Shown here: one piece after another, positions 18,693-27,600 of the stretch
How positions within the stretch are numbered: position 1 is the first letter of the stretch
Layout: each line of letters opens with the position of its first letter
Source: Xanthomonas sp. SI
Lineage (GTDB): Bacteria > Pseudomonadota > Gammaproteobacteria > Xanthomonadales > Xanthomonadaceae
Assembly: GCF_014236855.1 (NCBI RefSeq)
Contig: NZ_CP051261.1
Location: 1,674,001-1,738,000, forward strand
Length of the DNA: 64,000 nucleotides
Reading direction: 5' to 3'
Notes under the pieces: generated by a model
The model's database searches: none
Seen by the model: only the letters and a program-made list of their open reading frames with translations
Told to the model about the DNA's origin: nothing
Program-made: the position numbers and the translations under genes

Positions 18693-19358
18693 GGAAAAGA
18701 ACGTACGGAGGCATGTTGCCGCTCATTTGAACTAGGGAAATCAAGCGCAACGACAGAGATGCGGGCTGCTGATGCTGGACTCTATTAGCAAATACAAGGT
18801 TTAAGAAATCGGCAGTCGCCTCCTGGACGATAAATGCGCCACCTAACTCATCTGGACGTAGGAGCCAATCTTGCTGCTGGTCGTGATGTTGAGCAGTTGC
18901 TATCCGAGCGACATGAGATGAATAAACTCGTAATTTGCTATATCTCCATGAGAGAAATAAAATCAGATGGTTGGGGGAGTCCGCCCCAAACGGAAGTGGT
19001 GCTGCCACTTCGGCTGACGCTGGCGTGGTCGGCGGCGCTCTGGCGAGTCCGCGTGTCTATTGCCGTGCTACCTCCTGGTTTGGCTGGATGGCCCTCGCGA
19101 ACGCGCCTTCCGCGGGTGGCTGAAAGGGTCGTGATGCCTCGTATCCAGGCACGGCAAGAATGCTGAAGCGGGCGAGATAGGTCGTTGGCGGGAAACGTAT
19201 GCTTGTAGGAGCACTACCAAGTGGCTAGCAGCCCAACAAAAAATGTAAACAACTTTGGTTGGTACGCAAGGTTGTTTACACTTGTTGGATCCCGGTAAAG
19301 GCCAAGCCGTTGCCTGTCAATGCTTTTCCATGCTTGTTTACACTGTTGATACACACAA
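18693..19358. other. gene-poor right end of the island
   Basis: About 665 bp of mixed composition. Short frames exist on both strands, but none has a ribosome site plus consistent codon use. The last 115 bp are AT-rich and carry the TGTAAACAA-type repeats listed separately. Confidence 0.5.
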
Positions 19359-19395
19359 CCGTTCTAGAGGATACCTTTGCGTAGATGTAAACAAA
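19244..19395. repeat. cluster of TGTAAACAA motifs at the island's right end
   Basis: TGTAAACAAC at 19244-19253 and its inverse GTTGTTTACA at 19271-19280 form a perfect 10-bp inverted repeat with a 17-bp spacer. CTTGTTTACA recurs at 19333-19342, and TGTAAACAAA at 19386-19395 inside the direct repeat (also at 4025-4034 in the left copy). Such clustering beside an attachment-like repeat is what recombinase or excision-factor binding sites look like; this function is inferred. Confidence 0.5.
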
Positions 19396-19441
19396 GGCTC
19401 TTGGCGCGTTTGCCAAGGGCCTTTTTTAATTGTTAACGTTT
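19359..19441 (+). repeat. right copy of ssb-3'-end direct repeat (putative attR)
   Basis: Same orientation as 3999-4080, offset 15,361 bp over most of its length. It includes CCGTTC followed by TAG, which mimics the last Pro-Phe codons and stop of ssb without any upstream ssb sequence. Similarity ends at 19441. The pair delimits about 15.3 kb. Confidence 0.7.
19393..19427 (+). terminator. second copy of the ssb terminator
   Basis: An identical hairpin and T-run to the one after ssb, contained in the right direct repeat. It probably still works as a terminator that insulates the NRPS operon from transcription out of the island. Confidence 0.8.
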
Positions 19442-19718
19442 TCCTGAGGGCTGTTGGGGCACTCACAGGAGCACGAGCATGCTCATGCCCGTAGCCACGA
19501 GCGAACTTCCGAGCATGAACACGATTGTCCCAGCCTGTGAACCACGCTCAGGCGGGCAGTGCATCGGGGGCTGGAAGACTCTAACGTCGGCGTGGCTGTG
19601 CTCGCAAGATTAGAGGACGTTATCGGGGTAGGGTGGAGGTCCGCTGATGCCGTAACGGCATCTCTCCTTCAGGCTCGTCGGCGAGCGCGGCACTCGGATG
19701 TCAAAACGCGCTCAGGAC

Positions 19719-20105
19719 CTATTGCGTGACCTCGCTGTTGACCGAGGTCGCGGCCAGCGCCGCCAGCCGTCGAATCGCCACGACGAACGCATGGGTAGGC
19801 CGGCTCCACGACGAGCGGGTGTCACGATCGCGATGCGCGAGGCGCAGCACGTGCTCGTAGACTCCCCGCCACACGGCCTTCGCCTTCGTCCGAGGCACTC
19901 TCGAACTGACGCATTAGTTTGTCATCGGCCAGTTCCGGCTCAGTCAGGAAAGCATCGGCCAAGCGACCTGGAAGTCATGTGCGATTTTTGCTCAGTTCGG
20001 AATCGCACTCGATCTCGACCAGGAAATCCAGTCGGGGCAGGTGCGCCGCCAGCGGACGCACGAAGGGCCTGACCCAACGCTGCTTCGAGTGGTCAACAGC
20101 CCACA
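19719..20105 (-). pseudogene. decayed minus-strand gene remnant
   Basis: Read on the minus strand, two frames with typical high-GC codon use follow each other. The first runs from about 20105 (VDHSKQRWVRPFVRPLAAH, then LPRLDFLVEIECDSELSKN) to a TGA at 19975-19977 and continues in the same frame (GRLADAFLTEPELADDKL). It then gives way to a shifted frame (VWRGVYEHVLRLAHRDRD ... SVNSEVTQ) that ends with a TAG at 19719-19721. One in-frame stop plus a frameshift indicate a pseudogene. I do not recognise the family. Confidence 0.4.
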
Positions 20106-20510
20106 GCACAGGCCGTTACGTCCATCCTTGGTTGCCAGATGCGTGTTAACGCCTCATCTACGTCAGGTGCACATCTGAAAAATGTGATGAGAACCACATT
20201 ATTTGTGAACGCACGCTGTACGTTCGTGGGGTTATCATCGTCTGGCGGGGAAGACGTTTACGGGGAACGTTTTCCATGCCGACCGCTTGCTTCGCTGCAG
20301 GAAGCGCCGGCATCGGCGCAGTGCGATCCGTTCGCGCTCGCCACCGTCGCACGTCAATCGGTTCACAGCGAACGTACAGGCCATACGCACATCCGTTTCC
20401 GCCTTTTGAGGGGCGAGCCGGGCCGGCGCTGGACGTGGCTGGTCCGTGAACCGAATGCGCCAAACGATGCCGATTGCTGCGGTTCAGCTAGGGAAAGGCT
20501 GGGGAAAATC
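20106..20510. promoter_or_regulatory. upstream region of the NRPS operon
   Basis: About 400 bp before the acylase start. The acylase frame stays open upstream to 20139, but that part has no signal-peptide context, unusual composition and no ribosome site, so I treat it as non-coding. The operon promoter is expected here. I could not identify a convincing -35/-10 pair or operator by eye. Confidence 0.4.
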
Positions 20511-22973
20511 GTGTTGAAGCAATACCCGTTAACGTTGCGATTCGTGTTGTTCATCGTTGTTCCATTGCTGGCGCTGGCCGCCTGGGGAATCTCGCACCTC
20601 AGTTCCAGCCTGCCGCAGCAGGACGGTACGCTTGCCGTCACCGGACTGCGCGCGCCCGTGGAGATCCATCGCGACTCCGCGGGTGTTCCGAGCATCGTCG
20701 CAAGCAACGACCGCGACGCTTTTTTCGCCCTCGGCTATGCGCATGCGCAGGACCGCATGTGGCAGCTCGAGCTGCAACGACGCATCGCCAGCGGCCGCTT
20801 GAGCGAAGTCTTCGGCAAGGACAGCATCGATCAAGACATCTGGTTCCGGACGTTGGGGCTGCAAAGCTCGGCGCGCGAGGCGTGGAAGGCGTTGAGTCCG
20901 CAGGCGCGCGATTCGCTGCAGGCCTATGCGGACGGGGTCAACGCCTGGCTCGCGGGACATCCGAGCTTGCCGCTGGAGTTCTCTGCGATGGCGATCAAGC
21001 CCGAGCCCTGGTCGGTGTACGACTCGCTGGCCTGGATCAAGGTGTTCGCGCTCAATCTTGGCGGCAACTATCGCCAGGAAGTCGAGCACATGCTGGCGCG
21101 GCAGATGCTCGACCCGCACAAGTTCGCCGCGTTGTACCCGAATCTCCACGCGGAACCACCTATACCGGCGCCGCTCGCGGCCGCCTCGGTCGGCATGTCG
21201 CTGCAACGCATGGCGGATTTCCAAGAGAAACTGGAGCGCGATTTCGGCCTCGGCGGACGCTACGTAGGCAGCAATGCCTGGGCCGTGTCCGGTCACCTCA
21301 CCGGCAACGGTGCGGCGATGCTGGCGAACGATCCGCACCTGGGCCTGCAGATACCCTCGCTCTGGTACATGGCGGCGATCAAGGGCGACCGCATCGATGC
21401 GCGCGGTGCGACCATCGTCGGCTTGCCGGTGGTGATCTTCGGCCGCAACCAGCACATCGCCTGGGGCGGCACCAATTCCATGGCGGACGTGCAGGACCTG
21501 TACTTCGAGGAGGCCGATCCTGACGACGCGAACCGCTATCGTACCGAGAACGGGTGGGAAGGCTTCAAGAGCACGACCGAGCTGATCGCCGTCCGCCAGG
21601 ATTTTCCCGCCTTGCTCAGCCCCAAGCTGCGGCCGCTGCGCATCCAGGTCCGCAGCACGCGTCACGGCCCGGTGGTGAGCGATCTGTTCAAGGTGTTCGA
21701 TGCGCCGGTGTCGATGCGGTGGACCGCGCTGGACACGGACGATACCTCCTACGAAGCGTTCTATCGGCTCAATTACGCAGAGGACTGGAGCGGCTTCCGC
21801 CACGCGCTGGCACCGTTGGTCGCGCCGGCGCTGAACCTGCTCTATGCCGACGATACCGGCAACATCGGGATGCTCACCGCCGGACGCATTCCGATCCGCA
21901 CGGCCGGTGGCGGCGACGTGCCCGTCTCCGGCTGGGACGGAGGCCATGCATGGCGTGGCTACATCGCCCCGGAGGCGATGCCGAGCCGCTATAACCCGCC
22001 CAGTGGCGTGCTGGTGTCGGCGAACGAAAAATTCTTCGACTCCGATTACCCCTATCCAATCAATGGCGAATGGGCGCCGCCGGACCGCGCGCGCAGGATC
22101 GAGCACCTGCTTCTGGCCCTGAAGGACAAAGGCGGCGCGTTGACGCCACAGGCCATGGGCCGCATCCAGACCGACACGGTAAGCGAGCCGGCGCGGCGCC
22201 TGCTGGCGCGCATGCTGCGCCTGCAGCCTTCCAACGACCAGCAACGCAGGGCATTCGCGCTCCTGCGGACGTGGAACGGCGACATGTCGCGCGACAGCCG
22301 CGCGGCCAGCATCTTCAATGCGTGGGTGCAAACCCTCCGCCGCGAGTTGATGGCCGACGAGCTGGGCGGCAGCTGGAACCGGGAAACCCAGAACCGCTAC
22401 GTCAAGAGCGTGGCGGGCGACGTCGACCTGGACACCCTGGGCGCGATGCTGGTGGACGGGCCGGACAGCTGGTGCCAGAACCTCGATACACCGGAACCCG
22501 ATACCTGCGACGAGGTGCTCGACAGCTCGCTCAACGACGCCCTTTGGGAGCTTCTGAAGATGACCGGCGATTCATCCATGGACGATTGGGCGTGGGGCAA
22601 GTTACACGCCACGGTCTACAAGCACACGCCTTTCAGTAGCATCAACGTGCTGCGCAGCGTCTTCGAGCGCAGCATCGCCAGCGGCGGTTCGCCGGATACG
22701 GTCAACGTGGCGTCCTATCGCTACGATCGCGCAGGACGCTTCACTCAGGATTTCGGCGCCGGTTTCCGTCAGGTCATGGCGTTGGGCGGGAAGGGCGGCG
22801 CGCACCTGTACATAAACTCGACGGGCCAGTCGGGAAATGTCGTCAGTGCCCACTACGACGACATGGTCGAGCCCTTCCGCGACGGGGTGCTGCGCGCCTG
22901 GCCGTCCGCCTCCGCCGGCCAGGCGCTGCGCCTGACGCCGGCCTCCCCCGGCCACGTCCAGGATCCACGATGA
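20511..22973 (+). CDS. penicillin acylase/PvdQ-family Ntn hydrolase of the NRPS cluster
   Basis: An 820-residue precursor, normal for the family. GTG at 20511 follows GGGGAAAA and gives a short Lys start plus a hydrophobic export signal (LRFVLFIVVPLLALAAWGI), so it acts in the periplasm. HRDSAGVPSIVASN and GYAHAQDRMWQLELQRR are alpha-subunit motifs. Autocleavage is expected before Ser254 in GSNAWAVSG, which becomes the N-terminal nucleophile. NDPHLGLQIPSLWY, STRHGPVVSD and the C-terminal GQSGNVVSAHYDDM support the assignment. Its last 4 nt overlap the transporter start (ATGA), and the NRPS genes follow. By analogy with PvdQ in pyoverdine maturation, it probably removes a fatty acyl group from the exported peptide. 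A quorum-signal acylase is the alternative, but the operon position favours peptide maturation. Confidence 0.85.
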   Translation: MLKQYPLTLRFVLFIVVPLLALAAWGISHLSSSLPQQDGTLAVTGLRAPVEIHRDSAGVPSIVASNDRDAFFALGYAHAQDRMWQLELQRRIASGRLSEVFGKDSIDQDIWFRTLGLQSSAREAWKALSPQARDSLQAYADGVNAWLAGHPSLPLEFSAMAIKPEPWSVYDSLAWIKVFALNLGGNYRQEVEHMLARQMLDPHKFAALYPNLHAEPPIPAPLAAASVGMSLQRMADFQEKLERDFGLGGRYVGSNAWAVSGHLTGNGAAMLANDPHLGLQIPSLWYMAAIKGDRIDARGATIVGLPVVIFGRNQHIAWGGTNSMADVQDLYFEEADPDDANRYRTENGWEGFKSTTELIAVRQDFPALLSPKLRPLRIQVRSTRHGPVVSDLFKVFDAPVSMRWTALDTDDTSYEAFYRLNYAEDWSGFRHALAPLVAPALNLLYADDTGNIGMLTAGRIPIRTAGGGDVPVSGWDGGHAWRGYIAPEAMPSRYNPPSGVLVSANEKFFDSDYPYPINGEWAPPDRARRIEHLLLALKDKGGALTPQAMGRIQTDTVSEPARRLLARMLRLQPSNDQQRRAFALLRTWNGDMSRDSRAASIFNAWVQTLRRELMADELGGSWNRETQNRYVKSVAGDVDLDTLGAMLVDGPDSWCQNLDTPEPDTCDEVLDSSLNDALWELLKMTGDSSMDDWAWGKLHATVYKHTPFSSINVLRSVFERSIASGGSPDTVNVASYRYDRAGRFTQDFGAGFRQVMALGGKGGAHLYINSTGQSGNVVSAHYDDMVEPFRDGVLRAWPSASAGQALRLTPASPGHVQDPR

Positions 22974-24673
22974 AACTGTTGGGCACCTTCGCCAGGCGCG
23001 CGCCGAACCGGGTATTCCTGTCCATCGTGCTCGGCGCGCTGGCTGGCGTCAGCTACGCGCTGATCATCCCGTTGGTGCTCAGTGCCATCGACCCGGGCAA
23101 GGACCGGTTCGCCAAAGTCGATCCTGACATCGCGGTGTTCTTCGTCTGGCAGGTATCCAATTACCGCTATGCCGTGCTGTTCGTGCTGGTCTGCCTGCTG
23201 ATCCTGGTCGCGCGCACCGCCTCGCAGGTCATCCTCACGCGCATCTCGATGGACGTCACCACCGATCTGCGCACCCGCATGTACCGCCGCATTTCCAGCG
23301 CGCCGATCGCCGATCTCGAGCGCGTCGGCATGCCGCGGCTGATCGCGTCGATCACCGCCGATGTCCCCGTGATCATCGCCGGCGCGCGCCTGCTGCCGGA
23401 ACTGCTGACCAATGGCGTCACCCTGGTCGGCATGCTCGGCTTCCTGCTGTACCTGAATGCGGGTGTGTTCTGGTTCGTGCTGGGCTGTATCGGTTTCGGC
23501 GTGGTGACCTATCAGGTGCCGATGATGATCGGGCGCCGCTACCTGGTGCGTGCGCGGCGCAATCTCGACGACCTGCACGAGGCGATACGCGGCTTGGTCC
23601 ACGGCGCCAAGGAACTCAAGCTCAACCGCGACAAGCGCGTGGATTACTTTGATCGGGTGTTGGCCCATAACGAGACGCGGGTTCGCGAAACGGCCAAGAC
23701 CGGGCACTCGATCATGGGCGTGGCGGTGAACTACGGCGGACTGATCGTCTTCTTCGTGATCGGCGCGGTCAGCTTCGTGTTCGTCAACCATCATGCGATC
23801 GACAGCCAGGAGCTGAGCGGGGTGATCATGGCGCTGCTGTACGTCACCGGGCCGGTAGGCGCGCTGCTCAATTTCATTCCGCAGTTCACCACCGCGCAGA
23901 TCGCGCTGAAGCGCTTCAACGAGCTGTTCGACCGCATTCCCGAGGAGTCGATCGACCATGCCGCGCCCAAGCGCAGCGGCTGGTCGACCCTGCGCCTGGA
24001 AGGCGTGACCTACCACTATCCGAATCGCGCCGACGACAGCGGTTTCGCCGTCGGACCCCTGGATCTGGAAATACGCCGCGGCGAGATCACTTTCATCGTC
24101 GGCGGCAACGGTTCGGGAAAGTCCACCCTGAGTAAGCTCGTCACGCTGCACTACCTGCCTGACGGGGGCAGCATCTACTTCGACGGCGAGCGCGTGGACC
24201 AGGACAACATCTCCGGCTTTCGCTGCGGCATCGCCGCGATCTATTCCGACTACTTCCTGTTCGACCGCCCGCTGGGGGTCGACCCCGCGCAGGCGCGCCC
24301 GCAAGTCGAAGAGTACCTGCGCGAGTTCGCCCTGGACCACAAGGTGCGCTTCGAGCATGGACGCTTCTCCACGCTGGCGCTGTCGGATGGGCAGAAGCGC
24401 CGCCTGGCGCTGGTGGTGGCGATGATCGAGGACGCCGAGATGTATCTGTTCGACGAATGGGCCGCCGATCAGGACCCTGCATTCAAGGGCGTGTTCTATA
24501 ACCGCATCCTTCCCGATCTCAAGGCGCGCGGCAAGGCGGTCGTGGCGATATCGCACGACGACCGCTATTTCCACTTGGCCGATCAGATGATCGTGATGCG
24601 CGACGGAGTCGCGGTGCGCGACGATGCGCTCGCGCCCACCGTGGCGCCCGAGTCGCTGCTGGCCGCGCCATAA
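22970..24673 (+). CDS. cyclic-peptide-export ABC transporter, PvdE/SyrD type
   Basis: A 567-residue half-transporter that fuses an N-terminal membrane domain of about six helices (residues 15-310) to a C-terminal ATPase. Walker A is GGNGSGKST (about 379-387), the signature LSDGQKRRLAL (about 475), Walker B MYLFDEWAADQD (about 497), and the switch His is in AISHDDRYF. The signature Gln-Lys-Arg-Arg and the DEWAADQDP stretch are characteristic of the PvdE/SyrD group, which exports nonribosomal peptides across the inner membrane. Translation is coupled to the acylase by ATGA overlap, and the stop is 19 nt before the first NRPS start. The likely role is export of the acylated peptide to the periplasm, where the acylase acts. 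Confidence 0.9.
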   Translation: MKLLGTFARRAPNRVFLSIVLGALAGVSYALIIPLVLSAIDPGKDRFAKVDPDIAVFFVWQVSNYRYAVLFVLVCLLILVARTASQVILTRISMDVTTDLRTRMYRRISSAPIADLERVGMPRLIASITADVPVIIAGARLLPELLTNGVTLVGMLGFLLYLNAGVFWFVLGCIGFGVVTYQVPMMIGRRYLVRARRNLDDLHEAIRGLVHGAKELKLNRDKRVDYFDRVLAHNETRVRETAKTGHSIMGVAVNYGGLIVFFVIGAVSFVFVNHHAIDSQELSGVIMALLYVTGPVGALLNFIPQFTTAQIALKRFNELFDRIPEESIDHAAPKRSGWSTLRLEGVTYHYPNRADDSGFAVGPLDLEIRRGEITFIVGGNGSGKSTLSKLVTLHYLPDGGSIYFDGERVDQDNISGFRCGIAAIYSDYFLFDRPLGVDPAQARPQVEEYLREFALDHKVRFEHGRFSTLALSDGQKRRLALVVAMIEDAEMYLFDEWAADQDPAFKGVFYNRILPDLKARGKAVVAISHDDRYFHLADQMIVMRDGVAVRDDALAPTVAPESLLAAP

Positions 24674-24692
24674 GGAAAGACAGGACAGTCTC

Positions 24693-27600
24693 ATGATGAG
24701 AGCCGCATTCGCCGAATTTCCGCTGACGCTCGCGCAGTCGGATATCTATCTGGACCAGCAACGGTTCCCGGCCGACCCGATCTACAACATCGGCGGCTAC
24801 ATCCGGATGCAGGAAATCGACCTGGCGCGGCTGCGCGATGCGCACCGCAGGCTCGTGCTCGACAACGAGGCGTTCGGCCTGCGCATGCGCGCTGGCCGCG
24901 ACGGCGTGGTGCAGTACGTCTCGGCGCAGCGAAACGCGGAACTGCCGGAGTTCGATTTTTCCGCGTTCGCCGATCCTGAGGCCGAGGCGCGGGCGTGGAT
25001 GCAGGAGCGCTTCCAGCACGCGTTCGATTTGCACGACAGCGAGCTCTACCTCGCCTGCGTGTTGCGGGTTTCTTCGCGGCAGCACTGGTACTGCGTGATC
25101 GCGCACCACTTGATGATCGACGGTTGGGGCTACGCCAATCTGGCTCATTGCCTGGCGGGCCACTACCGCGGCGAGAGCCAGGCGCCGTCGCTGCAATGGC
25201 GCGAAGTGGCGAACGATGACCAGGAGTATGTGGCCGGCGCACGCTACGTTGCGGACCGGGACTATTGGGCGGCACGCATCGGTGCGGTACCCGATCCGTT
25301 GCTGCCGCCATACCATCGCCGGCGTTTTGCCGTCGAACGCGCGACGCCGAGCGGACGCGAGACCACGGTTGTGCCGCTTGCGGACTACGCGCGGCTGGCG
25401 GATCTGGCCGCGCATTATCGGGTTGGGTTGCCGCAATTGCTGCTCGGCGCGTTCGCGTTGTGCGTATCACGCCTGGCCGACAGCGAGGAGGCGGTCATCG
25501 GCCTGCCGGTGCACAATCGTCGCGGCCACGCGCAGAAGCGAGCCATCGGCGTGTTCACCGGGATGCTTCCCCTAGCGTTGCACCTGCCGAACGACACCAC
25601 TTTCGCCGCGCTGTTGCAGACGCTCGCGGAGCGGCAGCGCAGCGACTACCGGCGCCAGCGCTATCCGATCGGCCACCTCGGCCGCGACCTGGGCATCGCC
25701 GGCAGCGGTCGTAGCCTGTTCGACGCCAGTTTCAACTACCTCAAGCTCGACAGCCGCTTCGAGGTCGCCGGACGAACCGCGGAGATCTACTACCTCAGCC
25801 ATGGCTATAGCCAGGCGCCGTTGGCGCTCACGGTATGGGAGTACGGCCATTCGCAACCGGTCGAGTTCCATTTCGACCACAACCTAGCGTACCTGGACGC
25901 GGTGGAGGCGCGCATGTTCGCGGCGCGGTTCCACGCGGTGCTGCGGCAGCTGCTCGAGACGCCCGGGATCGCCCTGGACGACATCGTGGCGATGACCGAA
26001 GGCGAGGCGACGCGCTGCGCGGGTCTGGCACTCGGCCCACCCGCGAGCGTCGCCGGCTTCGCCTATGCGCACCAACTCTTCCAGGACTATGCATTGCGCC
26101 GGCCCGAAGCGGTCGCAGTGGTCGACGACCAGCGCAGCGTGTCCTACGGCGAACTCGAGCGTCGTGCCAATCGCCTGGCGCGCACGTTGCGCGACTATGG
26201 CGTGCGCCCGGACGACCGTGTCGCGCTTTGCGGCGAACGCGACTGGACCTTGATGCTCGGCGTGCTGGGCATTCTCAAGGCGGGCGGCGCCTACCTGCCG
26301 ATTGATCCGTCGCAGCCGGATGCGCGCATCGCCGCAATACTGGCGGACGCGATGCCGGTGCTGTGCCTGACCAGTACGGCGCTACGCGAACGGATCGGGG
26401 GTATCTGCGCCAGCCCATTGCTGGCCCTGGATGCGTGGGTCGACGACGCGATGCAGGAGGCGGACGAGGGGCTGGATCCCGACGCAATCGGTCTGGACCC
26501 CGGACATCTGGCCTATGTCATCTACACCTCCGGTTCGAGTGGAACACCCAAAGGCGTCATGCTGGAGCACGCCAGCCTGGCGCACCTGACCCAGTCCCTG
26601 CGCGACGTGTACGGCCTCGGCGCGGATGATCGCGTGCTGCAGTTCTCGTCGATCGCTTTCGACGCCGCGACCTGGGACTGGGCGCGCGCGTTCGCCGCAG
26701 GGGCGACGTTGTACATCTGTCCGGAGGACGCGCGCAGTTCCGGCGAAGGCCTGGGCCGCTACCTTCTGCAACACGGCATCACCCATGCCTTGATCCCGCC
26801 TGCCGCGTTGGCCCATCTGGACACCGCGCCCGGCTATGCGCTGCGTTCGTTGATCATTGGCGGCGACGTGTGCGATGCACGGCTGGCGGATGCTTGGACG
26901 CGCAAGTGCCGGCTGTTCAACGCCTACGGCCCGACAGAAGCGACGGTGGTGGTCAGCCAGGCGGAATTGACCCCGGGGACACAGGTGACGATCGGTTCGG
27001 CACTGCCGGGCTATGCGTTGCAGGTGGTCGATCGCGCCGGTCGGCTCGCGGCGATCGGCGCGCCGGGCGAGCTGTGGATCGCCGGTCCGGGCCTGGCGCG
27101 GGGCTACCTCGGGCGTGCGGACCTCACCGCCGCGCGCTTTGGCGAGGGCCGCGGCGCATTGGCCGGGCAACGCTGGTATCGCAGCGGCGACCGCGTCCGT
27201 CGCAACGCCGACGGCGCGCTCGAATTTCTTGGGCGTGTCGACGCACAGGTCAAGATCCGCGGGTTTCGTATCGAGCCGGGCGAGGTCGAGTCCGCCTTGC
27301 ATCGCTGCGAGCAGCTGGCGTCCGCGTTCGTCGGTGCGGTGGGCGAGGGCGCGGGCAAGCGCCTAGTCGCCTGGATCGTCGCTGCGGCGGACAACGCCTT
27401 GGACGATGCGGCGCTGTTTGCGGCGCTGCGTACGACCCTGCGGCGCGATCTGCCCGAGTACATGATCCCGACGGCTTGGGTGAGGCTGGAACGGATGCCC
27501 CTGAATACCAGCGGCAAGGTCGACCGGAGGGCGCTCCCCATGCCTCCCGCCGTCGACGCCGACGTGGAAAATACGCCCGACACCGAAACCGAGCGGCGCA

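Noticed and set aside
18592-19008. Minus-strand 138-codon frame overlapping the 18354 gene
   Set aside because: Overlaps a better-supported plus-strand gene, has no ribosome site and no known motif.
4081-19358. Integrase or transposase gene for the putative island
   Set aside because: None of the genes or gene-free stretches shows recombinase motifs; the mobility call therefore rests only on the direct repeats.
20277-20450. Short plus-strand frame of about 57 codons (ATG at 20277) in the operon leader
   Set aside because: No recognisable protein character; it could be a leader peptide, but there is no attenuator-like structure to support it.
20139-20510. N-terminal extension of the acylase gene by 124 codons
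   Set aside because: No ribosome site or signal context and atypical residues; the GTG at 20511 with GGGGAAAA gives a normal export signal and family length.
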